The notes under the pieces are model-generated. The model saw only the letters and a list, made by a program, of their open reading frames with translations, was not told the origin of the DNA and did no database searches. The position numbers were made by a program, and so were the translations under genes. From contig JAIRKG010000065.1 in NCBI GenBank assembly GCA_031260235.1, positions 1-29,444 on the forward strand: a stretch of 29,444 bases of DNA. Direction: 5' to 3'. Origin of the DNA: Dysgonamonadaceae bacterium. Lineage in GTDB: Bacteria; Bacteroidota; Bacteroidia; Bacteroidales; Azobacteroidaceae. This document shows, in pieces, positions 18,583 to 27,788 of the stretch (within the stretch, counting starts at the first letter, position 1; every line of letters starts with the position of its first letter).

Positions 18583-20145
18583 ATGTTTTGCGAAAAATAT
18601 AAACGGGTTTGTTACGCCGACAGTGACTTGACTTTTTTGGTGAACATCAGCAACATCATCAGTCGCAGTCAAGATATTTACAAAGATTTGGAACTTGTAC
18701 TGGAAGAATTGTGCAAATACCTGAAGGCGCAATACAGCATCATCACAATCGTTGATCGCAACTGCGACAGAATCATGATCAGTTCGGCATACGGACTGAC
18801 GAAGGAAGAGAAAAAGAAGGGCATATACAAAATTGGAGAAGGTGTTGTCGGAAAAGTTGTCAGCACGGAGCAACCGGTTGTAATTCCCAATATTGCCAAG
18901 AGCAATGAGTTTTTGAACCGGACAGGCATTACCTTTAACAGCAATAAACCGATGGCTTTCCTTTGCGTTCCCGTCATTATAAAAAATGAAATAAACGGAA
19001 CGTTAAGCATACACAAAACGCATCCCGGTGTCACCGATTTTTCGACTGAGGTTAAATTTCTGAACATTATTGGAATGTTGATTGGAAGGAATATCTCTAT
19101 TCGCAGGAAACAAATCGAAGAACTCGACGAACTACGTAAGGAAAACATGCGTTTGAAAGGCGTAAAACTGTTCAAGCCCGAAAACATCACCGGTAATTCT
19201 TCGTTGATGAACGATCTCTACAACATGATAGAACGAATTTCTTCGACCAACACAACGGTAATGATACGTGGAGAGAGCGGCGTAGGCAAGGAACTCATCG
19301 CCGAAGCAATACACAACGCAAGCCCTCGCGCTTCCAAGCCTTTTGTGAAAGTCAACTGTTCCGCACTGCCTGAAACCTTGATAGAGAGTGAACTTTTCGG
19401 ACACGAAAAAGGCGCTTTTACCGGCGCCAACACCATGCATACAGGACGCTTCGAGGTAGCCAATGGCGGTACAATATTTCTTGACGAAATCGGAGATGTC
19501 CCCCTGTCCATGCAAGTGAAACTTTTGCGGGTATTGCAGCAGAAGCAAATAGAGCGTGTCGGCGGGAATAAAACCATCGACATTGACGTCCGCATCATCA
19601 CTGCAACCAACCGGAATCTCGAAAACATGATTAAGGAAGATACTTTCCGCGAAGATTTTTATTACCGGATTAACGTCTTTCCCATATACGTGCCTGCCCT
19701 GCGGGAAAGACGGGCGGATATTCCCATATTGACCGATCATTTCATTGACAAAGTGAACAAGAAAAACGGAACGAAAGTCAAGCGGATAACCAGTGGTGCT
19801 ATGGACATGCTAATGGTATATTCGTGGCCTGGAAATATCCGTGAACTGGAAAACGTCATAGAGCGGGCAATGATACTCGCTACCGACAATGTGATACATT
19901 CCTACAACCTGCCGCCGACTTTACAAACAGGTTTTTCATCCGATACTATCGACAAAGGCACCCTGAGTAATGTGCTTGAAAAAGTTGAAAAACAGATGAT
20001 TATGGATACCTTGATATTGACAAAGGGAAATATGGCAAAGGCGGCAACTCTGTTGGGAATCACCGAGCGCATGATGGGACTGCGCATTAACAAATACAAC
20101 TTATCTATTCAAAATTACAAACACTTATCGAATGAAAAGTCCTGA
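18583..20145 (+). CDS. NifA/AnfA-type sigma-54-dependent activator
   Basis: This enhancer-binding protein (520 aa from the ATG at 18583; an ATG at 18526 would add 19 residues) has an N-terminal GAF domain (about residues 15-175). A central AAA+ domain follows, with Walker A GESGVGKE, the sigma-54 contact motif [15 protein letters not shown], and Walker [11 protein letters not shown]. It ends in a Fis-type helix-turn-helix ([20 protein letters not shown]). It lacks the cysteine pair between AAA+ and HTH that marks oxygen-sensitive NifA, but has Cys3 and Cys10 ahead of the GAF domain, reminiscent of the N-terminal cysteines of VnfA/AnfA. As the only activator here it may control nif and anf. 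NifA or AnfA cannot be decided from sequence alone. Confidence 0.9.
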   Translation: MFCEKYKRVCYADSDLTFLVNISNIISRSQDIYKDLELVLEELCKYLKAQYSIITIVDRNCDRIMISSAYGLTKEEKKKGIYKIGEGVVGKVVSTEQPVVIPNIAKSNEFLNRTGITFNSNKPMAFLCVPVIIKNEINGTLSIHKTHPGVTDFSTEVKFLNIIGMLIGRNISIRRKQIEELDELRKENMRLKGVKLFKPENITGNSSLMNDLYNMIERISSTNTTVMIRGESGVGKELIAEAIHNASPRASKPFVKVNCSALPETLIESELFGHEKGAFTGANTMHTGRFEVANGGTIFLDEIGDVPLSMQVKLLRVLQQKQIERVGGNKTIDIDVRIITATNRNLENMIKEDTFREDFYYRINVFPIYVPALRERRADIPILTDHFIDKVNKKNGTKVKRITSGAMDMLMVYSWPGNIRELENVIERAMILATDNVIHSYNLPPTLQTGFSSDTIDKGTLSNVLEKVEKQMIMDTLILTKGNMAKAATLLGITERMMGLRINKYNLSIQNYKHLSNEKS

Positions 20146-20644
20146 CGCCGTTGTTCGAGAATGGGATTACACAAACCCTGAAGACCGGAACGCCATTGGC
20201 ATGCTGATAAACGCCTATATTGCAGATGAAATGGGCGGCGGAGAACTGCTTACGCCGCCCCAACAGTCACGTCTGGCGGAAGCGCTTCACCAGCGTCAAA
20301 AATCAATAGTCCTGTTGGCATGTATCGGAGAAATCCGGTGCGGTCTGCTGGTTGCATTCGAGAATTTTTCAACTTTCACTGTCTGCCCCATGATAAACAT
20401 TCACGACATAATCGTGTTGAAAGAATATAGGGGAAAACATGCCGGAAGACATTTGCTGGAAGCCATTACAGGCATTGCAAAGGACCGCAAGTGTAGCCGT
20501 ATCACACTCGAAGTAAGGAAAGACAATCCTGTCGCCAAACATTTATATAAAAGTATGGGGTTTGATGCGCCGCTTCCTGAAATGTACTATTGGCGGAAAA
20601 ATTTGCCGGTCAATACACTACGGATCATGCCAAACCGAGTGTGA
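20132..20644 (+). CDS. GNAT-family N-acetyltransferase
   Basis: This 170-residue protein has the GNAT acetyl-CoA fold. [20 protein letters not shown] contains the R/Q-x2-G-x-G/A pyrophosphate loop as [26 protein letters not shown] and [16 protein letters not shown] form the usual C-terminal strands. It overlaps the activator gene by 14 nt, so the two are probably translated together. The substrate is unknown. A link to nitrogen fixation is suggested only by position. Confidence 0.88.
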   Translation: MKSPDAVVREWDYTNPEDRNAIGMLINAYIADEMGGGELLTPPQQSRLAEALHQRQKSIVLLACIGEIRCGLLVAFENFSTFTVCPMINIHDIIVLKEYRGKHAGRHLLEAITGIAKDRKCSRITLEVRKDNPVAKHLYKSMGFDAPLPEMYYWRKNLPVNTLRIMPNRV

Positions 20645-20750
20645 ATACCATTCTAATTTGAGAAAAAACCTGCCATTAAGTTTGAACGTTCATTGCCCTC
20701 CAAGCGTTTTTGCATATACGAAAATTCTCACGCTTATAATCAAACCATCA

Positions 20751-21353
20751 CTACAAATCCTCCTGTGAAATCAAATTATTAAAAGTCGCATAAAGCGTTA
20801 AGCCTGCAACGGTTTTGATTCCCGTTTTTTTTGTAATATTCCTGCGGTGAGAAATTACCGTATGGATGGATATGAAGTGGTCATCGGCAATTTCTTTGTT
20901 GGTCAAACCTTTGGCTATGGAAACAAGGACTTCTTTTTCCCTGTCAGATAAATCAATGTTGTCTGGTTTTTCCTCATTATGGACGAACATTTTGATCATC
21001 CGCCGTAATTTTTTCGCCATACCTGCACTGTCGTCATAAATATTCAACACCCCGTCAAGACCCGTAAGCGTTTCGCTATCAACGTATCCGTAATGGATGG
21101 CGGCGATAATGGCATGGGGATAATCGGAAAATAAATCCTTTATGGCAAAAGGCTTGTGAGCATTGACGATTGTAGGATTTACCAGTATGATATCAACGGA
21201 TTTATCTCCTTTTGCTCGCTTGAACGATGGAATATCGTTATAGACACCCGTTACTGTAAACAAGGCGTTTTCTTCTATCATTTTCTTCATTCCCAGACGA
21301 ATCACGGGAGACGGTTCGATGATTACTATCCTGTTTCTATTCGTATTACCCAT
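20751..21353 (-). CDS. LuxR/NarL-type regulator with degenerate receiver domain
   Basis: This 200-residue protein has a receiver-like N-terminal domain (about 1-120) and a LuxR-type helix-turn-helix C-terminal domain (LSDREKEVLVSIAKGLTNKE and HTVISHRRNITKKTG). The usual phosphate-accepting aspartate seems to be replaced: the strand reads VDIILVNPTIV where most receivers have a DxxLLD-like end, and the acidic pair near the start is IIEPS. It is therefore probably not controlled by phosphorylation in the normal way. It follows the hemerythrin-domain gene by 6 nt, and the pair is likely one unit. Targets are unknown. Confidence 0.85.
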   Translation of the reverse strand: MGNTNRNRIVIIEPSPVIRLGMKKMIEENALFTVTGVYNDIPSFKRAKGDKSVDIILVNPTIVNAHKPFAIKDLFSDYPHAIIAAIHYGYVDSETLTGLDGVLNIYDDSAGMAKKLRRMIKMFVHNEEKPDNIDLSDREKEVLVSIAKGLTNKEIADDHFISIHTVISHRRNITKKTGIKTVAGLTLYATFNNLISQEDL

Positions 21354-21359
21354 GGCGGA

Positions 21360-22043
21360 TTATTTTTCAATTCGTTCAACCAGCGCTATCAATATTTGTT
21401 CTTCCAGTGAGGTGTGTTTACTCAAATCAAATTCAAATAAAAACAAGTCTATCAGTGCATCGCGGCATTTTTCGATGGAACATTCAGGGGGAAGATATTT
21501 AATTAAAATATTTTTCAAATCGTTCAATGCGGCGTCAAGGTCGCTGTGGTTTCTCCCGTATTCCTTAATCTTATATTTGCCCGTTTTTTCTCCGTCGAGC
21601 AGCGATTGAATATACGGAAATACCACTTGCTCTTCATATTCGAAATGCGTGATAACTTCCTGCCGGTATTTTTCGCAAAATTTCATCAATATTTTGCCGT
21701 TTTTCAGGCAGCAGGAATCAATTAAATCCAAAATCCTGGTAATCACTTTGGTTATCCGGTTTTCGAGATAATCTTTGTGGGAATTTTTCAAATACCTCAT
21801 TAAATCGGTCAGCGGTATTTGCGCCAGTGTGTGGATATTCGGACAATAATCGTTAAAGGTATATAAATTGCAAACCAGCAAAAACAGCGAAGTTGAGATG
21901 CGGTTTTTCTCGCAGATTTGTTTGACGGTTCTTTCTCCCAAATCGAGATTGAGATTGAAGGAGGGAAAGACAAACAGTAGCCGATAGTTGGTCAAAACCA
22001 AGTCTGCCACTTTCATTTTTTCGGAAAATAAATTGTGATTCAT
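21360..22043 (-). CDS. Hemerythrin-domain protein, RIC/YtfE-like
   Basis: From about residue 85 this helical protein has the di-iron ligand pattern of hemerythrin/RIC proteins: SHKDYLENRI, THFEYEEQVVFPYIQ, NHSDLDAALNDL and SKHTSLEEQILIALVE. RIC/YtfE proteins repair iron-sulfur clusters damaged by nitric oxide or oxidants; hemerythrins bind oxygen. The first 80 residues are not the usual ScdA N-terminal domain. The ATG at 22043 is chosen; a TTG at 22052 would give 230 residues and overlap the previous gene. It lies 5 nt after the nuclease-like gene and 6 nt before the regulator. Protection or oxygen sensing for nitrogenase is an inference. Confidence 0.82.
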   Translation of the reverse strand: MNHNLFSEKMKVADLVLTNYRLLFVFPSFNLNLDLGERTVKQICEKNRISTSLFLLVCNLYTFNDYCPNIHTLAQIPLTDLMRYLKNSHKDYLENRITKVITRILDLIDSCCLKNGKILMKFCEKYRQEVITHFEYEEQVVFPYIQSLLDGEKTGKYKIKEYGRNHSDLDAALNDLKNILIKYLPPECSIEKCRDALIDLFLFEFDLSKHTSLEEQILIALVERIEK

Positions 22044-22048
22044 AATTC

Positions 22049-23014
22049 TCAAATATTAATATTTTTATTTTCTATTGACATAAAATCAATGCATTTTTCA
22101 ACCACCTTAAACGTTTCCGAACTTTCAATCGAATTATCATTATGATACTCCAAAATTCTTTTTCGTTCAAAAACCAAATAATCTTGTTCTATATAATCCG
22201 AATGGTAAAATTTCCTTTCTTGAACCTTTATTAGTGAATACGGAATAAACAGAGTATGTTGCGGTTTTGTCTTATAAAATCTCAAATAATTCTCAAACCG
22301 GCGGGTGTCGTGCTGTTTGGATTCATATTTTTTCCCACAGGCACATTGGCACAGAAAGATTACTTTATTTCCGCATTTATCCGCAAAGGGCAACCAAGCT
22401 ATGATGTCTAATCCACGTTCTTGTGTGTTTCTTTCAGATACTTGATTTAATTCATAATCCTCAACCTGTAAATCTAAATCACGGGCTAACTGTTTGATTT
22501 TTGATATTGCATTTCCTTGATATTGCGTATTTTTACCAAATTCTTTAACAACTGCTTTTACCGGTAAAAATTCTCTTAATACGGCATAAGAGACTTTCTC
22601 AAAATCAGCAGTTAAATCTGATTGAAAAGGATTAAAAATATCAAGTTGTGACGATATGAGCAATGACAGATATAATTTATTTTTAACAGATAAATTTTGT
22701 TTCAACAATAAGGTTTCATTATTTTGATACTCAAATGGATATTCATCTGTGTATAAAGATATGCGTTCTTTTATTACTTCAAAAACAGTATTCAAAAAGG
22801 ATTCGTCATCATCTCTTGCTTCGGAATTACAATATTCCTTTACTCCGAAAAAACGGTCTTGTACATCTCCAAAAGTTACGCCATTCTCTTTTTCAAAAAG
22901 AGCAAATAACTCTATAAAATCAGCATAATTATTTATCTCGGACTTTGTATAGTCCGGTTTGTCTATATTATTGAAAGTTTGGATACATTTAGTGAATTTA
23001 TTTTCAAAAGTCAT
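22049..23014 (-). CDS. Probable PD-(D/E)XK-type nuclease, end of the dnd operon
   Basis: This protein (321 aa; 332 from an ATG at 23047) has a C-terminal part that looks like a PD-(D/E)XK nuclease. Glutamates occur in FEKVSYAVLREFLP (about residues 150-160 in the longer numbering). QERGLDIIAWLPFADKCGN supplies the aspartate (Asp214), and VIFLCQCACGKKYESK supplies the Q-x-A/C-G variant of the third motif. The N-terminal half is unrecognised. It overlaps the ParB-like gene, so it belongs to the phosphorothioation operon and is a good candidate for the DNA-cutting effector. Nuclease activity is inferred from this motif pattern and not proven. Confidence 0.65.
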   Translation of the reverse strand: MTFENKFTKCIQTFNNIDKPDYTKSEINNYADFIELFALFEKENGVTFGDVQDRFFGVKEYCNSEARDDDESFLNTVFEVIKERISLYTDEYPFEYQNNETLLLKQNLSVKNKLYLSLLISSQLDIFNPFQSDLTADFEKVSYAVLREFLPVKAVVKEFGKNTQYQGNAISKIKQLARDLDLQVEDYELNQVSERNTQERGLDIIAWLPFADKCGNKVIFLCQCACGKKYESKQHDTRRFENYLRFYKTKPQHTLFIPYSLIKVQERKFYHSDYIEQDYLVFERKRILEYHNDNSIESSETFKVVEKCIDFMSIENKNINI

Positions 23015-24098
23015 CGCCGTCTTGTTCCATTTTGGTTCTGAAATCATTTATTTTACTTGCAACCCTACGAATATTTTTTAAATCATCGTATAATTCAGAG
23101 TAAAACGATTTTACTCTGTTTGACAGAATATCCGCCTGTTCAATAGATTTCAAAGAATCTTTAATTTTCCTCTCAAACTGCAAATCAATATCATCTGTTA
23201 ATTCGTAGGCTTCATATATAGTCGCACCTTTTTCAAATGCAGATAGCGCCATGTTATTTCCAATTACTGCATTTAGCAATTTTAATCCTTCACTATCGCC
23301 TAACACTCTTGATTGTCCTTCTGATTTTTTAAACCACCAATTAGTTGTTTTCTTAAGATGGTCAGTATTTAGATTTTCTAATGGATTTTCGGAATTTACA
23401 TCAATGTTGATGAAATTACGAATGTTGTCCTTATTCAAACTATCCGTAAAATAATTCAGAAAGAAACTTGTGTCGTTTAATCCATCAATTTGGTAAAATG
23501 CCTCGTCTTCAACCTTTTTGTATAATTCAAAACTTATCAATAGTCGTTTCACGTATGCAGTAGTGCTACCAATAACTTTTGCTATTTCTCGTGAAACATT
23601 TAGGAAAGAAATGTCTTTAAAATTAATATCATTACGCAATTCATACAAATACCTTGCTTTTTCAAGCAAACGCCAAGACTTTTTTCCTGTAATATGAATA
23701 AAACCGAGATATTTTAAAATCTCATTTCGGCTATTAAATTCAAGACAAGGTAATATTTGAGGTTTGAATTTTGCATTGTCTGCAATTTCTTTTGTTGCTA
23801 TTTTTTTTACAGTTGTAAGATCTGGATTATTCAACAACAAAACGGCTGTTAATCTTCGATTTCCTTCAATTACAATGTATTTTTCTTCTTCTTTTTCATC
23901 CGGGACGACCAAAAGCAACTCGCCGGCAAAAAAATCATTTTCGCCAATGGCATCCATTAACTCTAATGTCGCGGCTTCCAACAACATAAATTCCATGACA
24001 GATTTTTCGTCCTTGCCTTGTTTGGATTTGGGTAGACGTGGATTGTATAAATCCAATTTCAAATTTGTGACTGGTATATTTTTTATCTGCTGTTCCAT
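23004..24098 (-). CDS. ParB-like N-terminal domain protein, dnd operon
   Basis: This 364-residue protein starts IPVTNLKLDLYNPRL, a ParB/Srx-like first strand, and has VIEGNRRLTAVLLL (about 78-90), the GNRR box that in ParB and related proteins binds nucleotide. Helical regions follow, then a charged coiled C-terminus. SREIAKVIGSTTAYVKRLL looks like a helix-turn-helix as in ParB. It lacks the DGQHR motif of DndB, so it is not an ordinary DndB. It lies 2 nt after the DndE-HerA gene. It may sense modified DNA or load the neighbouring nuclease; this role is speculative. Confidence 0.75.
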   Translation of the reverse strand: MEQQIKNIPVTNLKLDLYNPRLPKSKQGKDEKSVMEFMLLEAATLELMDAIGENDFFAGELLLVVPDEKEEEKYIVIEGNRRLTAVLLLNNPDLTTVKKIATKEIADNAKFKPQILPCLEFNSRNEILKYLGFIHITGKKSWRLLEKARYLYELRNDINFKDISFLNVSREIAKVIGSTTAYVKRLLISFELYKKVEDEAFYQIDGLNDTSFFLNYFTDSLNKDNIRNFINIDVNSENPLENLNTDHLKKTTNWWFKKSEGQSRVLGDSEGLKLLNAVIGNNMALSAFEKGATIYEAYELTDDIDLQFERKIKDSLKSIEQADILSNRVKSFYSELYDDLKNIRRVASKINDFRTKMEQDGDDF

Positions 24099-24100
24099 AT

Positions 24101-25681
24101 TTATTTACTATTATAAAACTGTTTTATTTCAAATAATTCTCCTTTTGGAAATTCTTTTATATTGGAAATTGCCTGCCCTTTTTGTATTTTTTCTAAACTG
24201 CGATATGCTTTTATACCATCTTTATCACTAAAACCTAAAAACTTATTAATTGCTTTCGCATTGGTTTTGTTTTTCACATCTAATAAAAACGACACTTCGC
24301 ACATACTCGAAAAATCAAAAGTCGGCTGGTTGAACTCTTCTATACCCTGTGATAACAGCACAACCGAAACGCCTTTTGAGCGAATTTCACGCAATATTTT
24401 TTCCAATATATCTTGATATTTCCTTTCCTTAAAAATGACGTGCGCCTCGTCTATTAACAAAACGTACCTCATTGCACGACAATTATTTTCTGTTGGCGTA
24501 CTTTCCATATTCATAAAAACGTTGTAAATGTAATTTACAATCAGAAATAAAGAAGTAAAGCGAACTGAATTAGACAAATCACCTGACAAAGATAAATAAA
24601 TGTTCTGATTCAAGAAAGTGCTTGCCTTTTTATCTTCTTTGAATATTTTATAACGGCTTAATTCGTCAATAATCTCAGTTAAGGTATCTCGTTTGTCTCC
24701 AACAATTTCCAGCAATTGTTCATTTATTTCAGAAAGGCTTGGATATTCACCCGGGCGTTTAGAAATAAATACCTCGTTAGTTGCCTCGCGTAATTTTCCA
24801 CGCTGCTTAATGCCAATATTTGAGTATTTACAAATTATATCTACAAATTTATCAATCCCCATTTGCTTGTTTACATCGTTTATACTGTCGATAAACGACA
24901 GTGGATTTACAGGAAAAGGCGTTTCTGGTGCGTCAATAAATTGCGCTTTTGTTTTTTCAAAAAACGGTTGAATTTCAATCAAATCATCATCTTTTAATCC
25001 TTTGAAATCCAAGTAGATAAAATTAACGTGATGATTTGATTTTTCGGAAATTTCTCGCAACAAATGTAATGCAAATTGTGTTTTCCCCGTTCCTGAACTT
25101 CCGGCAATAGCAATATGATTATTACTATATTCTGCTGTATTATTGAAATTTAGCACAATCTCATCATTTTTCAATCCTACATTATTGCCAACTACTAACT
25201 TTATTGGCTCACTGAAATAAGTTTTTTCAATATTTTGATTGTTGTTTTTTACGGCATCCAAACTTACTTTTACGGTGTCCAACATTGAAATTCCTTTGTC
25301 TAAATGCTCGGTCAAGAAATCTAAAAATGTATAATTATTGTTGTTTCGGAATAAATTGTCCATCAATAATAAACCGTGGTCAATGTGTAATTTGATATAG
25401 CGCGGTATATTATCGTCCGTTTTGTAAATACCATAGTGCTGACAAATCAAGGCAATGTAAAAATCGCGATATTTTTCGTCAAAAAGAATATGGTCTTTAT
25501 ACTCTTTCCCTTTGGAATCGTAAATGTTAAATTCCGAGGTCGAAAACCTTTTACCATTTTGTAATGAATACCCCAGGGCGATTCGCGCAATCACGTTTTC
25601 TTTTGTGCCTGCGGGAAGTTTTGCGGTAAGTTGCCGAACAATATCCTGATTTGCTTCCGAAGTTCTAATGTTAATTTGCAT
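24101..25681 (-). CDS. DndE fused to a HerA/FtsK-type ATPase
   Basis: Residues 1-110 match DndE, the small DNA-binding subunit of the phosphorothioation complex (RQLTAKLPAGTKENVIARIA, then ALGYSLQNGKRF). From about residue 160 an ATPase domain follows, with Walker A GSSGTGKT (194-201) and Walker B VLLIDEAH (407-414), typical of HerA/FtsK-like DNA translocases found in defence systems. DndE normally stands alone at about 110 residues, so the 526-residue fusion links modification to a motor that may take the place of DndF or DndH. It overlaps dndD by 11 nt. Confidence 0.8.
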   Translation of the reverse strand: MQINIRTSEANQDIVRQLTAKLPAGTKENVIARIALGYSLQNGKRFSTSEFNIYDSKGKEYKDHILFDEKYRDFYIALICQHYGIYKTDDNIPRYIKLHIDHGLLLMDNLFRNNNNYTFLDFLTEHLDKGISMLDTVKVSLDAVKNNNQNIEKTYFSEPIKLVVGNNVGLKNDEIVLNFNNTAEYSNNHIAIAGSSGTGKTQFALHLLREISEKSNHHVNFIYLDFKGLKDDDLIEIQPFFEKTKAQFIDAPETPFPVNPLSFIDSINDVNKQMGIDKFVDIICKYSNIGIKQRGKLREATNEVFISKRPGEYPSLSEINEQLLEIVGDKRDTLTEIIDELSRYKIFKEDKKASTFLNQNIYLSLSGDLSNSVRFTSLFLIVNYIYNVFMNMESTPTENNCRAMRYVLLIDEAHVIFKERKYQDILEKILREIRSKGVSVVLLSQGIEEFNQPTFDFSSMCEVSFLLDVKNKTNAKAINKFLGFSDKDGIKAYRSLEKIQKGQAISNIKEFPKGELFEIKQFYNSK

Positions 25682-27788
25682 ACAATTCGTTGTATTTATT
25701 AATTAAATTTTCAGGACTTGTTTCTACAAATTTAGAAACATCCGTATTGAAGTTGTCAATTATGTATGCTTTGCTAATATTGGGTTTTAATAAATCAAAT
25801 TCGCCTTCTGTCAATTCCTTATGAATTAACGGAAATAAAATCACTTGTTTTGAAACATTTGGATAAAACTCCTTTATTACATTTTCGGCGTGGTCTTTAT
25901 CGAATTTCTGCATAGGTGAATCAATGAATACCGGAAATTCAATATCCGATTCATCAACTAATGATTTTAAGAGAGCCGAAGCATACATTTGTCGCTCACC
26001 CATCGACAAAGAACCTTTATCTATTTTTTCATTTCGCACATCAAAGAGGTTTATATCTACATCATCGCCCGCTTGGTTAATATCCACAACAACTTTATGG
26101 ATAAATCCCTTTTTGTGCATTAGAATATTCAATTCATCCAAAATATTTTCCTCCAATTTCTTTTTTGTAGTGATTTTGAATTCTTTGATAAAATCTTTTA
26201 ATTGAGTTACAAGTTCTTGTGTTTTCCTGTCTTTTTCAGAATAACGCCTTGAATCATCAATCTTTTTTCGCAATTCTTCTTGACGCTGTTTTAATGTTTT
26301 TATTTCGTTTTTCAGTCCGCCAATTTTTTCACCCAAATCATAAATACCTTTATCAATGCTGAATATACGGTCATCTAATCGTTTTTTTGCTGCTCTTAAA
26401 TTTGCAATATATTCATCTTCCGCATCTTTTTCCGCCAGCCGTATTTTTCGGCGAATGGAATCTATATCGCTTTTTGAACGTAAATAGTTGTCGTTTAATC
26501 GGGTAAAAGCATCTCTAAAAGTATGTTTCAAATGATTAACCAATGTATTTAATTCATTTGTCTGTATATCTGAAAAATCGTGCAACTGTTTGAAAATTGA
26601 GGGTAATTCGGGAACGTCCGAAAAGAAATGTTTCTTAATAAGTTTTTTAATTTGTGCTTCATAAAAATCCCTAACTTCAACATCAATCACGCCTTTAAAT
26701 TGTTTCTTTTCTTTTTCAATATCATCAAGTATGCGTATTGTTTTTTCTTTTACATCGTCTTGTTTGTATTTATTGTCCTTATAGTTTTTTTCGTTTCCCA
26801 ACTGTGAAGAAACGTCCATCAAAGTTTCGCCTGCCAAACCAAACGGAATTAAGTCAAACAAATCTTTTAAATTATTCTGCAAATTTGAAATTTTATCATT
26901 CAATTCTCGTTCATTTGATTTCAATTCATTGAGTTGTTCCAAAGTCATCATATTGCCTTCTTGGACTAACTTCATTTGAATTTCATTTGATTCTCCTTGT
27001 TTTTCAACTTTTTCCTGGTTTAACTCTTGTATTTGGTTATCAATTTCATCGATATTGATTTGTTTATTCTTTATGTCCGTTTCAATCTGATTAAATTCCG
27101 TTCGCTCTTGCGGTTTTGCAGATTTTTTGCGGTATTCGTCTTGTATGTTTTCTAATTGGTCTTTTAAATCTTCGTATTTTTTTATACCTAAAACTTCAGT
27201 GTACGCCTTACTCAAAATTCTTCTTTGTTCAGGTGAGTTAATTTCGGCAAGCGATACAATTTTTTCTGCATCGAAAAAGAAAAATTTAGCAATTTCAATA
27301 GGTAAAATAAAATCGCGTATAAAAATTTCTTCGCCGTCCTGTTTCCCTTCTGTTGTCAAATCCTGAATTAGCTGGTTTTGATAACCGTCTATTAAAACTT
27401 CGACTTTATCGTTAGTACTTGTAACAGTGTCAAATGTGCGTGTGATTTTTATTTCGTTGCAAGATATTTCTGGAATTTTTACGTCTTTAAATGTTACAGA
27501 AACAGAAAATTTCGTTTCGCCTTCTGTTCGTGCTAATCTATTGAGAGTGTTTCCGATATATTTACCGTAGCCTCCTTTGTCTGCGATTTCTTTTTGATAC
27601 AGTTCATCAACTTTATCCATTTGACGACCATACAAGCACCAAACCAATGACATTAAAAAGGTCGTTTTACCGAAACCGTTTTTACCACTGACTACGACAA
27701 TATTCCTATTGTCATCTGGCAACAGATTTATCGCATTATTTCCTTTGTAAATACGAAAATTATTTAATGTAATTTCTTTAATCAGCAT
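25671..27788 (-). CDS. dndD: DNA phosphorothioation SMC-like ATPase DndD
   Basis: DndD is the SMC/Rad50-like ATPase of the phosphorothioation complex (705 aa). It starts MLIKEITLNNFRIYKGNN, with Walker A GKNGFGKT at 35-42. Coiled-coil helices fill about residues 200-550. The signature SMGERQMYASALLKSLV and Walker B FPVFIDSPMQKFD are near the C-terminus. The stretch FFFDAEKIVSLAE is also usual for DndD. It overlaps dndC by 11 nt and dndE by 11 nt. Without DndC next door it could be mistaken for a generic AAA family protein, but the neighbour settles it. Confidence 0.9.
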   Translation of the reverse strand: MLIKEITLNNFRIYKGNNAINLLPDDNRNIVVVSGKNGFGKTTFLMSLVWCLYGRQMDKVDELYQKEIADKGGYGKYIGNTLNRLARTEGETKFSVSVTFKDVKIPEISCNEIKITRTFDTVTSTNDKVEVLIDGYQNQLIQDLTTEGKQDGEEIFIRDFILPIEIAKFFFFDAEKIVSLAEINSPEQRRILSKAYTEVLGIKKYEDLKDQLENIQDEYRKKSAKPQERTEFNQIETDIKNKQINIDEIDNQIQELNQEKVEKQGESNEIQMKLVQEGNMMTLEQLNELKSNERELNDKISNLQNNLKDLFDLIPFGLAGETLMDVSSQLGNEKNYKDNKYKQDDVKEKTIRILDDIEKEKKQFKGVIDVEVRDFYEAQIKKLIKKHFFSDVPELPSIFKQLHDFSDIQTNELNTLVNHLKHTFRDAFTRLNDNYLRSKSDIDSIRRKIRLAEKDAEDEYIANLRAAKKRLDDRIFSIDKGIYDLGEKIGGLKNEIKTLKQRQEELRKKIDDSRRYSEKDRKTQELVTQLKDFIKEFKITTKKKLEENILDELNILMHKKGFIHKVVVDINQAGDDVDINLFDVRNEKIDKGSLSMGERQMYASALLKSLVDESDIEFPVFIDSPMQKFDKDHAENVIKEFYPNVSKQVILFPLIHKELTEGEFDLLKPNISKAYIIDNFNTDVSKFVETSPENLINKYNELYAN

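Noticed and set aside
20562..20768. A short plus-strand frame overlapping the end of the acetyltransferase gene
   Set aside because: It is in another frame of a clear gene and continues into AT-rich intergenic DNA with no recognisable features.
23004..24098. DndB as the identity of the ParB-like protein
   Set aside because: The DGQHR motif of DndB is absent; the GNRR box and a helix-turn-helix-like stretch point to the ParB type.
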